From CAYNLK01 sp964398055 (GTDB lineage Bacteria > Chloroflexota > Anaerolineae > 4572-78 > J111): DNA of 64,000 nt. The stretch's first letter is position 1; every line of letters starts with the position of its first letter. The notes beneath the pieces were generated by a model. It had not been told where the DNA came from, made no database searches, and saw only the letters and a program-made list of their open reading frames with translations. The DNA is taken from NCBI GenBank assembly GCA_964398055.1, contig CAYNLK010000023.1:40286-104285 (forward strand), read 5' to 3'. This document shows positions 47,041 to 56,317 of the stretch, one piece after another. The translations under genes and the position numbers were made by a program.

Positions 47041-48402
47041 CTAAAGAATCCCCCGATATTCATTGATCTCCCACTCTGTTACGTGGGTTTCAAACCGCTC
47101 TACAGTTTGCCGCAGCAGGCCCCGATAGGCGGTTAGAAAATCCGATCCCAGGAACTCAGTCAGGGCCGAAGGCTGGGCCAGGATGGACAGCGCCTCCGCC
47201 ATATTTCTGGGCAGCGCCACCTGGCATGTGGTCGCATTGCCGGTCATTGGCGGGCCAGGCTCGATCCGGCGCTGCATACCGTCCACGCCGGCCGCCAGCA
47301 TGGCCGCCACGGCCAGGTAAGGGTTGGCGGCCGAGTCGGCCAGGCGATTTTCGATGCGGGTGTTGGCCCCCCGCTCCGGCATCACCCGCAGCATGGTGGT
47401 GCGATTGTCCAGGCCCCAGGTCACCGACGTGGGCGCCCAGGTGCCGGGCCGGTAACGGCGATAGCCGGTAATGGTCGGCGTCGACAAAACGGCCACCTGC
47501 GAGGCGTGGCGCAGTTGACCGCCCAAATAATGCCGGGCCGTGGTTGACAGGCCGTACTCGGCCAACGGGTCGTAAAAAATGTTCTGGCCGGCTGAGTTCA
47601 AGCCGGCCTGGTGGATGTGCAGCCCGCTGGTCATCCCGCCGTGCTCGTTGTCGAACATCGCCATAAAGGTTATCCCGTAGCCGGTGGCCTTGAACATTTC
47701 CTGCGCGGCCAACTTCACCAGCGCAAATTGATCCACTGCGGCCAGGGCCGGGCGTGGGGCCAGGTTGAACTCGATCTCACCGGCGGCGAATTCGTTGGCA
47801 TAGGCGTCGAGTTCAAGGTCCATCTGGCTCAACGCGTCCCACAGCGGCGTTAGCAACGGCGCGGCCAGGCCCTGTCCCAGGGTGGTGAACAAGTGCCGTC
47901 TTTCACTGAACGGCGGCGCGTCGGCAATGGGATAAATCGTGGCCTCAATTTCAAAGCCGGCCAGCAGCTTCAGGTCAAGCGCCGCGGCCTGGGCGATGGC
48001 CCGCTGCAAAAGCAGCCGGCTAGAGACGGCCGGTTCGCCGCCGGGCAGGTAGGGATCGGCCAGGAGGAGACCGGCGCCCGGCGACCAGGGCAGTGGGACG
48101 AACGTGGTTGGGTCCGGCAGCAGGTAGAAGTTGCCAAAGTCGTAAGTCTCGCCCAACCGGACCGAGGGGTGGACGTCGCCGATGAGGTCACACAGCAGGA
48201 GGCGGCAGCCAAAACTCATGCCCTCCTCGAACATCGCATTGAGCCGCTCGACCCGGACGGCGCGGCCGCGCAACACACCCAACAGGTCGGGAAAAGCCAC
48301 CCGGACGTAACGAATTCCGGCCGTTTCAATTCTGGCCAGACATTCGGTCGTCTGTTCCCGGCGGGTTGGGCCAACCAGCCCAGCCCGTTCGACCAAAGAC
48401 AT
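47041..48402 (-). CDS. Glutamine synthetase-family gamma-glutamyl ligase
   Basis: 453-residue member of the GS family. Active-site segments: LAGFEIEATIYP (first metal Glu), YANEFAAGEIEFNLAPRPALAAVDQ (metal Glu pair), GGMTSGLHIHQAGL (metal His), RPGTWAPTSVTWGLDNRTTMLRV and RIENRLADSAANPYLAVAAML (late Glu). The N-terminal beta-grasp domain reads IRYVRVAFPDLLGVLRGRAV. It lies 18 bp upstream of the livK start on the same strand. Side-family enzymes glutamylate polyamines, methylamine or ethanolamine; in methylotrophs gamma-glutamylmethylamide synthetase is the relevant one. Nothing here proves that specificity. Housekeeping glutamine synthesis is less likely because of the transporter linkage and divergent loops. 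Confidence 0.85.
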   Translation of the reverse strand: MSLVERAGLVGPTRREQTTECLARIETAGIRYVRVAFPDLLGVLRGRAVRVERLNAMFEEGMSFGCRLLLCDLIGDVHPSVRLGETYDFGNFYLLPDPTTFVPLPWSPGAGLLLADPYLPGGEPAVSSRLLLQRAIAQAAALDLKLLAGFEIEATIYPIADAPPFSERRHLFTTLGQGLAAPLLTPLWDALSQMDLELDAYANEFAAGEIEFNLAPRPALAAVDQFALVKLAAQEMFKATGYGITFMAMFDNEHGGMTSGLHIHQAGLNSAGQNIFYDPLAEYGLSTTARHYLGGQLRHASQVAVLSTPTITGYRRYRPGTWAPTSVTWGLDNRTTMLRVMPERGANTRIENRLADSAANPYLAVAAMLAAGVDGMQRRIEPGPPMTGNATTCQVALPRNMAEALSILAQPSALTEFLGSDFLTAYRGLLRQTVERFETHVTEWEINEYRGIL

Positions 48403-48580
48403 CTCACTTGCTCCTCAAGACAATAAGTTTAGCCGGTCTCGTGGTCGTTTGCAGCGAGGTTGCCACTGACCCTTCAAAAGCATATTGATGGGATACCGGT
48501 TTGGAGGAGAGCTGACTGGAGGCGAGGTTCATTGAAGATTATAGACGAGTCCAGGATAGGTGGCAATTAGTTGTTTGAAT

Positions 48581-49186
48581 TCAAAGCAACTGCTCGATCA
48601 ACGGGATGGCGGCCTGGGCAGCCCGGCCGCGGTGGCTGATGCGGTGCTTTTGGGCCGAGGTCAACTCGGCCAGCGTTTGGTTCAGCTCAGGAATGAAGAA
48701 AACAGGATCGTAACCAAATCCGCCGCTGCCTTTGGGGGCGTAGGCAATGAACCCCTCGATGCGACCCTCGGCCGTGCCCAACAATTGACCCTGCCGGGCC
48801 AGGGCGACCACACAGCGAAAGCGGGCAGTCCGTTCGGCCCAGGGCACATTTTTGGCCGCCAGTTTTGCCAGCAGCAGCCGGTAGCGTCCCACGTAATCCT
48901 CTTTGGCCGTGTTGCCATAACGAGCCGAGTAGACGCCCGGCTCACCGCCCAGGGCATCGACTTCCAAGCCTGAGTCGTCAGCCAGGATCGGTAAATCGGT
49001 GACCCGGGCAAAGGCCAGGGCCTTGATGACGGCATTTTCGGCAAAGGTGACGCCAGTTTCGGCCGGATCCAGCTCAAGCCCTTCCGCAGCCGGATGAGTG
49101 ATCTCTACCGGCAGGTCAACAAAGATTTCCTGGAATTCCTGGAGTTTATGGCGGTTGTTGGTGGCGATCAGCAGCTTGACCGGCAT
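48581..49186 (-). CDS. rdgB: XTP/dITP pyrophosphatase, RdgB/HAM1 family
   Basis: 201-residue house-cleaning nucleotide pyrophosphatase that removes deaminated purine triphosphates. Motifs: LLIATNNRHKLQEFQEI at the N-terminus, GVTFAENAVIKALAFA, LADDSGLEVDALGGEPGVYSARYG (catalytic Asp), GSGGFGYDPVFFIPEL and AELTSAQKHRISHRGRAAQ. Length is standard (~197-205). ATG start at 49186. Alone on the minus strand with a strong hairpin upstream at 49249. Confidence 0.95.
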   Translation of the reverse strand: MPVKLLIATNNRHKLQEFQEIFVDLPVEITHPAAEGLELDPAETGVTFAENAVIKALAFARVTDLPILADDSGLEVDALGGEPGVYSARYGNTAKEDYVGRYRLLLAKLAAKNVPWAERTARFRCVVALARQGQLLGTAEGRIEGFIAYAPKGSGGFGYDPVFFIPELNQTLAELTSAQKHRISHRGRAAQAAIPLIEQLL

Positions 49187-49248
49187 AGTCTCTGAAACGA
49201 CCTCTTTTTTGTAAATGATATGGTCTTTCAGATAATGTTTCGGGGTAT

Positions 49249-49281
49249 AGAAACCCGTTTTCTTGGAGAAAACGGGTTTCT
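49249..49281. repeat. Perfect 14-bp inverted repeat, AGAAACCCGTTTTC
   Basis: AGAAACCCGTTTTC and its exact complement around TTGGA, between rdgB and the DUF4352-type gene. Looks like another dispersed palindrome family (E); seen once here. Confidence 0.75.
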
Positions 49282-49312
49282 GAGCACGAATCTTTTTCTG
49301 AACATCTATAGC

Positions 49313-49987
49313 TTATTCCAGCCAGATATAGCGTGGTTGGGTGTCGGGCCCGCCGTCCCAACGCAAGACCAGATCGATCTCCCCGGCGGCAACCTCGTAG
49401 ACCAGGCGGCCCTCCAGGCCGGCCGAGGGTGGCAGGGAGCCGCGGCCCAGCGCCCCATCCACAACGCCGGGAATGGGCTGGTAAGCCTCTTCGAAAGTAT
49501 TCAGCAGAACAAAATCACGCTCGTTGAAAACGCTTTCGGTTGAGCCCAGGTTGACCAACTCGATGGTGACAATGATTAACTCTCCGCCTTCCAGGGGGGC
49601 TACCGCCGGTAAAGCCGCATTTCGATTAACGTCGAGGATGGTCAACTTCATCCCTTTTTCGTTGACCACTGACTCATCTGGATAGGCCGGCTGAGCAAAG
49701 GTCAGGCCGATGTCGCTGCCGGGAATGGTGGTGGACACCAGACTGCTGCCGGGATCCAAATACCACAATACGCCTCCAACCAGGCCGCAGCAGGCCAAGC
49801 ACAAGAAGATCAGGCAGCCGCCGCCCAGCACGGCCAGCAGTACTTTGGTTAGATTGTTCCCCGAGTCATCCTCACCATCGTCATCGTCGTAATCGTACTC
49901 AAAATCGTCGTAATCATAATAATCTTCTTCCGGCTTTTGCTCAGGCGGGTAAAACGGGTTTGGTTGTTGAGGATAATATTGACTCAA
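49313..49987 (-). CDS. Membrane-anchored DUF4352-like protein
   Basis: 224-residue envelope protein. An acidic, Tyr/Asp-rich cytoplasmic tail (PEEDYYDYDDFEYDYDDDD, residues ~19-40) precedes one membrane helix (NLTKVLLAVLGGGCLIFLCLACCGLVGGVLWYL). The outside part resembles the DUF4352 immunoglobulin-like fold: KGMKLTILDVNRNAALP, GGELIIVTIELVNLGSTESVFNERDFVLL and LPPSAGLEGRLVYEVAAG. Function unknown. The poly-acidic tail is unusual. Confidence 0.78.
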   Translation of the reverse strand: MSQYYPQQPNPFYPPEQKPEEDYYDYDDFEYDYDDDDGEDDSGNNLTKVLLAVLGGGCLIFLCLACCGLVGGVLWYLDPGSSLVSTTIPGSDIGLTFAQPAYPDESVVNEKGMKLTILDVNRNAALPAVAPLEGGELIIVTIELVNLGSTESVFNERDFVLLNTFEEAYQPIPGVVDGALGRGSLPPSAGLEGRLVYEVAAGEIDLVLRWDGGPDTQPRYIWLE

Positions 49988-50110
49988 TTGTAGCTCCTTC
50001 CAACGCTAGAATGGGATAATCCCAGCGCGCCATTATAGCACAGGTGGGGGTGCATTCCCAAGAATCGAGGACACAAATTGTTACCGGCCTTCGCTTTAGT
50101 TCTAACCCTT

Positions 50111-50139
50111 TTGACAAGGCTATGGCTGTCTGCTAAAAT
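50111..50139 (+). promoter_or_regulatory. infA: Promoter upstream of infA
   Basis: TTGACA (50111-50116), 17-bp spacer, TAAAAT (50134-50139). Predicted start near 50146 gives a ~98-nt leader that contains a terminator-type hairpin. Confidence 0.7.
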
Positions 50140-50188
50140 ACGGATGGTACGTCGGTGTTATTATAGACATAAAAATTTTTGCATCGGC

Positions 50189-50220
50189 CCGAGGCAGTAC
50201 CACGCCTCGGTTGTTTGTTT
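50189..50220 (+). terminator. Terminator-like hairpin inside the infA leader
   Basis: CCGAGGC (50189-50195) pairs with GCCTCGG (50204-50210) across an 8-base loop, followed by TTGTTTGTTT. Being between the infA promoter and its start, it would act as an attenuator. Confidence 0.6.
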
Positions 50221-50243
50221 AAGGAGAAATTGAAGAGGTTTGT

Positions 50244-50486
50244 ATGAGTGATGTTACCCAGGAAAAGCTAATCTTAGACGGCAAAATCGTCGAGGCTTTA
50301 CCCAATACCAGCTTCAAAGTGGAGCTGGAAAATGGACATACCGTGTTAGCCTATCTTTCCGGCAAGATGAGAAAATATTACATCCGGGTTTTGCTGGGGG
50401 ATAAGGTCCGGGTAGAACTCTCGCCCTATGACCTCGATCGAGGCCGCATCGTCTATCGTTACAAAAACGCCCAGAGTAAAAAATAA
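50244..50486 (+). CDS. infA: Translation initiation factor IF-1
   Basis: 80-residue OB-fold factor binding the ribosomal A site during initiation. It matches the IF-1 pattern: EKLILDGKIVEALPNTSFKVELENGHTVLAYLSGKMRKYYIRVLLGDKVRVELSPYDLDRGRIVYRYK. ATG at 50244 with GAAGAGG 5 bp upstream. It is isolated from ribosomal-protein operons and has its own promoter, leader hairpin and terminator. Confidence 0.96.
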   Translation: MSDVTQEKLILDGKIVEALPNTSFKVELENGHTVLAYLSGKMRKYYIRVLLGDKVRVELSPYDLDRGRIVYRYKNAQSKK

Positions 50487-50593
50487 TTGCTTTGACCGGG
50501 CCAGCCTGGTTTATGGTTGGCTCTGACCCGGCTCTCTGAAATTTCTGACACTGGTTTTGGCGACAATTCACCGTTGGCCGTCCCGTTCCCGGA

Positions 50594-50625
50594 GGGTATA
50601 GTTCCACAGGCTGTACCCTTTTTTA
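50594..50625 (+). terminator. Rho-independent terminator after infA
   Basis: GGGTATA (50594-50600) pairs with TGTACCC (50612-50618), one G-T pair, then TTTTTT. An additional hairpin, CCGGGCCAGCC / GGCTCTGACCCGG, lies just after the infA stop. Confidence 0.65.
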
Positions 50626-50630
50626 TTTGG

Positions 50631-50658
50631 TTGACACCCCCATCGTGGCGGCTATAAT
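50631..50658 (+). promoter_or_regulatory. Consensus promoter for the penicillin-binding protein gene
   Basis: TTGACA (50631-50636) and TATAAT (50653-50658) with a 16-bp spacer, ~70 bp before the coding start. Confidence 0.7.
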
Positions 50659-50736
50659 TTCAGCACACTCATTTGAAAGGGTAAGCTCTTCCAAAATCCT
50701 TTAGGCCCTTTAGCAGTTGCAGACGCCCGATGAATT

Positions 50737-53700
50737 ATGGCTGAACCCAATGATCCGGAGGTAAGACCGCCGGCTTCACCAAACTCCACCCCTGACCCGG
50801 CCGATGATATGACCCGGCCGAGTCGCCGCGTCGATCATCCCGACCGGACCATCGGCTCGGGGGCGCGGCCGCCAACTTCACCGCCAACGGCCGCTCGGGT
50901 CAACCCGCCTCGACCCCAGCCGCAACCAACTCAACCGCGGCCGCAGCGACCCTCGCCCCAGTTCCACCCTCCCACCCAAAAACGGACTGTCCCGGCCGGC
51001 TACCGGCCGACGGTTGTGGCTCAACCGGCTCAACCGGTTCAGCCGCCCGTCGATTGGGGCCGTTGGTTGAGCCGGGCAACCCTGGCCCTGATTCTGAGCG
51101 CGGTGGTGGGCAGCATCCTGGCGTTGAGCAGCGGCGTGCTGCTCTATTTTTGGTATGCGGCCCAACTGCCTCCGGCTGAGGAGTTGCTGACCCGCCGCTT
51201 CCAGTTTGCCACCAGCCAGATTCTGGATCGAGAGGGCAACCTGCTGTGGGAGATCATCGACCCGACCGGCGGGCGGCGAACGATCGTCACTCTCGACCAG
51301 ATTTCAACCGATTTGATCAATGCTACCATTGCCACCGAGGACCGTTATTTCTTTTTGAATGTGGGCGTCGATCCCATCGCCATTGGCCGGGCGGTCTACT
51401 ACAATCTGAGCGAAGGGGAAATCGTGTCCGGGGCCAGCACTATCACCCAGCAACTGGCCCGCAATGTTTTGCTAACCCCCGAAGAGCGCACCGAGCAATC
51501 TCTGGCCCGTAAAATCAAGGAGGCCGTGCTGGCCGTGGAGATCAACCGGCGCTATACCAAACGGCAAATTCTGGAAATTTACCTCAACCAGATTTACTAC
51601 GGTAACCTGGCCTACGGGATTGAAGCCGCGGCGCAGACCTACTTTGGCAAACCGGCCAAAGATTTGAGCCTGCCCGAGGCGGCCATGCTGGCCGGCCTGC
51701 CCCAGTCGCCGGCCACCCACGACCCCTACGTGAACCCCGACGGGGCCAGGAGGCGGCAGGCGGATGTGCTGAGGTTGATGGTTGAAGCCAATTATATTAG
51801 CCCGGCCCAGGCCGAGGCGGCCAGGCAGAGCGAGCTGCAGTTCCGCCTGCCCAGCAACACCTTTGCTGCGCCTCACTTTGTCAATTACGTGCGGCAAGAG
51901 TTGGAGAAAGTTGTACCGCCCGAATATATCTACCAGGCCGGTCTGCGGGTGCAGACCACGCTCGATCCGCGCTTGCAGGCCATTGCTGAGGAAGAGGTGC
52001 AGGCTCAGGTGAATGCCCTGGCCGGCCGGAACGTGACCAACGGGGCGCTGGTGGCGCTCGATGTGGCCACCGGCCAGATCCTGGCTATGGTCGGCAGCAA
52101 GGATTTTCGGGATGAGGCCATCGACGGGCAGGTCAATATTGTCACCAGCCTGCGCCAGCCCGGTTCGACCATCAAGCCGCTGACTTACCTGGCTACCTTT
52201 GAGCGGCTCAATTGGACACCCAGCACCCTGATCATGGATGTGCCGGTTGAGTATCCCGACTGGTCCGGCAATGTCTACCGGCCCCGCAATTACGACGACA
52301 AGTTCCACGGGCCGGTCTCGCTGCGGCTGGCCCTGGCCAACTCGTACAATATCCCGGCCATCAAGGCGCTGGAACGGGTTGGGATCGATGCCCTCAAGGA
52401 GATGGCTGCCCGGCTGGGTATCACCAGCCTGACCCGCAACGATTACGGCCTGTCGCTGACCCTGGGCGGCGGTGAGGTGCCCTTGATCGAGATGACCGGG
52501 GCGTTTCAGGCCATCGCCAACCGGGGGGTGCTGGCCCCGCCAACGGCCATTCTCAAAATTACCGATAGTTTTGGCCGGGAGATCGACCCGCCCCGTTCCC
52601 AACCCCGCCAGGTGCTGCGGGAAGAACACGCCTACCTGATGACCAACATCCTGGCCGACAACCAGGCCCGGTCTATCTCCTTTGGTCCCAACAGCGTCTT
52701 ACGTCTATCCCGGCCGGCTGCGGCCAAAACCGGCACCACCAACGACTACCGCGACAATTGGACCATTGGCTACACCCCGGATATCGTCGCCGGCGTCTGG
52801 GTGGGCAATGCCGATAACAGCCCTATGCTCAACGTCAGCGGCCTGGCCGGGGCCGGGCCTATCTGGCACAATTTTATGGAGCGCGCCCACGCCGGTGTGC
52901 CGGTGCGCGACTTTATCCGCCCGCCCAACATCATCGAACGGGAAGTCTGCGCCGATTCCGGCACCATTCCCAGTGAGGTCTGCCCGGAACGTCGTAAAGA
53001 GATTTTTTTCAAGGACCAGCCGCCGTTGGGGCCGGAGCACGACATTCATCAAATGATCGAGATCGATCGCAATACCGGGCTGCGGGCCAACGAATTTTGC
53101 CGGGCCAATGTGGAGAAGCGCTACTACCGGGTCTATCCGCCCGACGGCCGCGAGTGGGCTTTGGCCCAGGGCTTTGAGCAGCCGCCGGAGCAGTACTGCC
53201 CTTCCACCAATATTGTCGCCCAGATAACCAACCCGGTTGACGGTACTACCGTGCGCGGGGTCATTACGATGGAAGGCGCGGCCACCGCCGCCAACTTTTC
53301 TCATTACCAGGTTGAAGTAGGCGTAGGCACCGGCCCGCAGGCTTTTGCCGTGATTCATGGGCCGGTGCGGCAAATTGTGGAACAGGGCGTGCTGGGCGTG
53401 TTTGACACCACCCAGGTTGAAAATGGCCCGTTCACCTTGCGCCTGGTCGTGTTCGACCAGAGCGGCGGCGCAACCGAGGCTCGCAGCCGGGTGCTGGTGG
53501 ACAATCCCGTCGCCACGCCCACGCCCAGCCCGACGATCACCCCAACCGAACTCGCTACAGCCACCGAGACGCCCACTTTGATTCCAACCCCAACCTTGAC
53601 CCCGGAACCTCCCACCGACACGCCGACCCTGCCGCCGCCACCTGACACGCCGACCGCCACGCCCACCCTGCCGGTTGAGTTACCGACCGGCACGCCAACC

Positions 53701-53811
53701 GAACCGGTCGCCTCACCGCCACCCGCACCCCCCGGTACCCCCCTGGTCCCCGGCGGACAACCCGTTATGACGCCGGTTACCACACCGGCAACAGACTCAA
53801 CCAGCGGCTAA
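50737..53811 (+). CDS. Class A penicillin-binding protein
   Basis: 1024-residue bifunctional peptidoglycan synthase. A Pro/Thr-rich cytoplasmic head (~1-105) precedes one membrane helix (~113-137). The glycosyltransferase domain has the catalytic Glu201 in ATEDRYFF, and SGASTITQQLARNVLL, RKIKEAVLAVEINRRYTKRQILEIYLNQIYYG. The transpeptidase domain has Ser477-x2-Lys (QPGSTIKPLTYLA), LANSYNIPA and KTGTTNDYRDNW. A C-terminal Ig-like part and a ~90-residue Pro/Thr-rich tail of TPTPSPT-type repeats finish the protein. Anchored in the membrane and acting outside. It has a consensus promoter and precedes the transglutaminase gene by 40 bp. Confidence 0.94.
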   Translation: MAEPNDPEVRPPASPNSTPDPADDMTRPSRRVDHPDRTIGSGARPPTSPPTAARVNPPRPQPQPTQPRPQRPSPQFHPPTQKRTVPAGYRPTVVAQPAQPVQPPVDWGRWLSRATLALILSAVVGSILALSSGVLLYFWYAAQLPPAEELLTRRFQFATSQILDREGNLLWEIIDPTGGRRTIVTLDQISTDLINATIATEDRYFFLNVGVDPIAIGRAVYYNLSEGEIVSGASTITQQLARNVLLTPEERTEQSLARKIKEAVLAVEINRRYTKRQILEIYLNQIYYGNLAYGIEAAAQTYFGKPAKDLSLPEAAMLAGLPQSPATHDPYVNPDGARRRQADVLRLMVEANYISPAQAEAARQSELQFRLPSNTFAAPHFVNYVRQELEKVVPPEYIYQAGLRVQTTLDPRLQAIAEEEVQAQVNALAGRNVTNGALVALDVATGQILAMVGSKDFRDEAIDGQVNIVTSLRQPGSTIKPLTYLATFERLNWTPSTLIMDVPVEYPDWSGNVYRPRNYDDKFHGPVSLRLALANSYNIPAIKALERVGIDALKEMAARLGITSLTRNDYGLSLTLGGGEVPLIEMTGAFQAIANRGVLAPPTAILKITDSFGREIDPPRSQPRQVLREEHAYLMTNILADNQARSISFGPNSVLRLSRPAAAKTGTTNDYRDNWTIGYTPDIVAGVWVGNADNSPMLNVSGLAGAGPIWHNFMERAHAGVPVRDFIRPPNIIEREVCADSGTIPSEVCPERRKEIFFKDQPPLGPEHDIHQMIEIDRNTGLRANEFCRANVEKRYYRVYPPDGREWALAQGFEQPPEQYCPSTNIVAQITNPVDGTTVRGVITMEGAATAANFSHYQVEVGVGTGPQAFAVIHGPVRQIVEQGVLGVFDTTQVENGPFTLRLVVFDQSGGATEARSRVLVDNPVATPTPSPTITPTELATATETPTLIPTPTLTPEPPTDTPTLPPPPDTPTATPTLPVELPTGTPTEPVASPPPAPPGTPLVPGGQPVMTPVTTPATDSTSG

Positions 53812-53851
53812 GAAGTCGGTTTGTTAAGAATGATCACAGGAGACTAAACCG

Positions 53852-56203
53852 GTGAGTGAAAAAACCTTCAACATCGATCAGGCTAAATCAGTGGTCATCT
53901 TGACCGCGGTTCTGGTGCTGACCGTAACCTGGGCCATCAGCGCGGCCGGCTGGACCAAAGGGCTCAACGTGCTGGCTTTTGTCGGCCTGGGCGTGATCCT
54001 GATTGGTCTGATGCTGGCCCGCAGCTTATTACCCGGCTTGATTGCCCATATTTTTAGCCTGATCATTGGCGTTGCCTGGTCTTTTTGGGTGACCAGCCGG
54101 CTGTTGCCGGCTCACTACACCTGGCTGGAACGGTGGCAAAATCTGGTCTTTCGCCTGAATTATTGGTACAACCAGGCCGTGCAGGGTGGCACCAGTTACG
54201 ACAACTTGATGTTTATTTTGCAGATGGGCGTAATTGTCTGGGCCACAGGTTATTTGATGATCTGGTTTGTCTTTCGCTCGCGCAGAGTCTGGCTGGCGAT
54301 TATTCCCGGCGGGCTGGTGCTGCTGATCAATCTTTATTATGCGCCCGTCGATATTACCTCCTGGTTTCTATTTTATCTCCTGCTCTCATTTGTCCTGGTT
54401 ATCCGCTTCAATCTGTTCAACCAGGAGATCAAATGGCGCTCAGAAGGGGTTTTCTTCCGCCCCGACATCAGCTTTGATTTCCTGCGCGATGGCCTGATCT
54501 TTTCGGTGCTGCTGGTTGCCCTGGCCTGGTTGGCCCCGCCGGTTGTGGATGCCAAATCGCTGGATTTCCTGGCTGAATTTCAGGGGAACTGGCGCGATCT
54601 CCAGTCCGAGTGGAATCGGCTATACGCCGACTTAAACTATCGCGAAACCAGCGCGGTGGGCACATTTGGCCCTTCTTTGACCCTGGGCGGGCCACGCCGC
54701 CTGACCGACCAGCCGGTTATGGACGTTAGAGTTGATGGCTTGGGCCGCTATTGGCGGGCGGCTGTCTACGATGAATTCACCGGCGAAGGCTGGCACAGCA
54801 ACGATCGAGAGACCGCCAACTTTGGCGAGGGCGAGTCGCCAACGCTGCCTGTTTTTGAGGCCCGCCGGCCGGTTACCCAAACCTACACCTTTTACCGCGA
54901 CAGTGCGGTGGTGCTCTATGCCATGGCCAATCCTATCAACCTGGACCGCTCGACCAGGGCGCGCTTCAATGCCCTGCCCGACGAACTGGTGATGCAGGCC
55001 GCCGCCCAGTTGGAATGGTCCGGTTATGGGGGGCCGTGGGCCGAAGAGATTACCTATATCCGCAGCAATGCCACCGTCGATAGCGGCGAAAGTTATCAGG
55101 TGGTTTCGGCAGCCAGCCAGGCCAGCGAAACCCAGCTCCGCACGGCCGGGACCGATTATCCGGCCTGGGTGACCGAACGCTATTTGCAGTTGCCCAACAG
55201 CATCACCGAGCGGACCCGCCAACTGGCCCGGGAGCTGACGGCAACCTATGACAATCCCTACGATCAGGCTGTCGCGGTTGAGCGCTATCTCCGCGGCGCC
55301 ATAACCTACAATGAGAAGATTGCCGCGCCGCCGCCGGGCGTCGACAAGGTGGATTATGTTCTTTTTACCAGCAAGGAAGGCTACTGCGACTACTACGCCT
55401 CGTCGATGATCGTGCTGCTGCGCTCGGTGGGCATCCCGGCCCGGCTGGCGGCCGGCTATGCCCGTGGCGTCTTTAACTCAGAGCTGAACGCCTTCCACGT
55501 GGTCAATGCCGACGCCCACTCATGGGTGGAGGTTTACTTCCCTCGCTACGGCTGGATCGAGTTCGAGCCGACCGCGGCCCAGCCGATCATCCTCCGCCCC
55601 ACTTCTCAAGAAAATGACGCCGGCTTCGCTGCCGGCGCCAACCTGGCTGAGAATTCACCGGGACCCAACCCGCGGCCCAACCGGCCCGAGAACATCCCAA
55701 TTGATGATGAAAGTTTTGGGCTAGGCGACCTGCCCTTTACGATCAGTATCCCCTGGTTAGGGAGTTCAATTTCGATACCCCGGTCAATGATCAGGAGTGG
55801 CTTACTGATTGGGGTGGTCGCGTTCGGCCTGGGCATCATCGCCGTTGGCCTGTGGGGGCGACGCCAGTTTACCAGGCCGGTCGAAAGTATTGACGCCATC
55901 TACCAGCAGATGGTCCGTTTGGCCGGTTGGATGGGGGTGAGCCGGCGGCCCTGGCAGACCCCCTACGAACACGCCGCGGTGTTGCAACACAATCTACCCG
56001 GCTACGAGCAGGAGGTCGGCGCAATTGCGACGGAGTACGTCCACCAAACTTTTAGCCGCCACACTGCTCCATTGGCCGGCCGGCCGGCCAGGCTTAACTC
56101 CGTGGTTGGAGAAAGCAAGCTGGCCTGGAGCCGGCTCCGCTCCGCCATGCTCAAAACGGCCATTCGGCGACATTTGCCCGGTTGGCTGGGCGGCAAAAAG
56201 TAG
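53852..56203 (+). CDS. TgpA-like membrane transglutaminase
   Basis: 783-residue membrane protein. About six N-terminal helices (to ~residue 235) are followed by an extracellular region, then a transglutaminase/protease-like core with catalytic Cys512 in GYCDYYASSMIVLLRSVGIPARLAAGYA, His in HVVNADAHSWVEVYF and Asp-equivalent in GWIEFEPTAAQP. One more helix (~651-670) leads to a C-terminal DUF4129-like segment (TPYEHAAVLQHNLPG). GTG start at 53852, AGGAG 9 bp upstream. Members are usually encoded with MoxR and DUF58, which here lie 6-10 kb away on the other strand. Role in envelope peptide processing is inferred. Confidence 0.9.
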   Translation: MSEKTFNIDQAKSVVILTAVLVLTVTWAISAAGWTKGLNVLAFVGLGVILIGLMLARSLLPGLIAHIFSLIIGVAWSFWVTSRLLPAHYTWLERWQNLVFRLNYWYNQAVQGGTSYDNLMFILQMGVIVWATGYLMIWFVFRSRRVWLAIIPGGLVLLINLYYAPVDITSWFLFYLLLSFVLVIRFNLFNQEIKWRSEGVFFRPDISFDFLRDGLIFSVLLVALAWLAPPVVDAKSLDFLAEFQGNWRDLQSEWNRLYADLNYRETSAVGTFGPSLTLGGPRRLTDQPVMDVRVDGLGRYWRAAVYDEFTGEGWHSNDRETANFGEGESPTLPVFEARRPVTQTYTFYRDSAVVLYAMANPINLDRSTRARFNALPDELVMQAAAQLEWSGYGGPWAEEITYIRSNATVDSGESYQVVSAASQASETQLRTAGTDYPAWVTERYLQLPNSITERTRQLARELTATYDNPYDQAVAVERYLRGAITYNEKIAAPPPGVDKVDYVLFTSKEGYCDYYASSMIVLLRSVGIPARLAAGYARGVFNSELNAFHVVNADAHSWVEVYFPRYGWIEFEPTAAQPIILRPTSQENDAGFAAGANLAENSPGPNPRPNRPENIPIDDESFGLGDLPFTISIPWLGSSISIPRSMIRSGLLIGVVAFGLGIIAVGLWGRRQFTRPVESIDAIYQQMVRLAGWMGVSRRPWQTPYEHAAVLQHNLPGYEQEVGAIATEYVHQTFSRHTAPLAGRPARLNSVVGESKLAWSRLRSAMLKTAIRRHLPGWLGGKK

Positions 56204-56317
56204 TCCTCACGGACCGCCGAGTCAGTGATCAGTGGTCAGTTGCCAGTGAGTTGTTACCGGCGGTCGGCCGTCCGCGGTCGCAAAGCTCATCACCTCCAGG
56301 AAAGCGAGGGAGCAATC

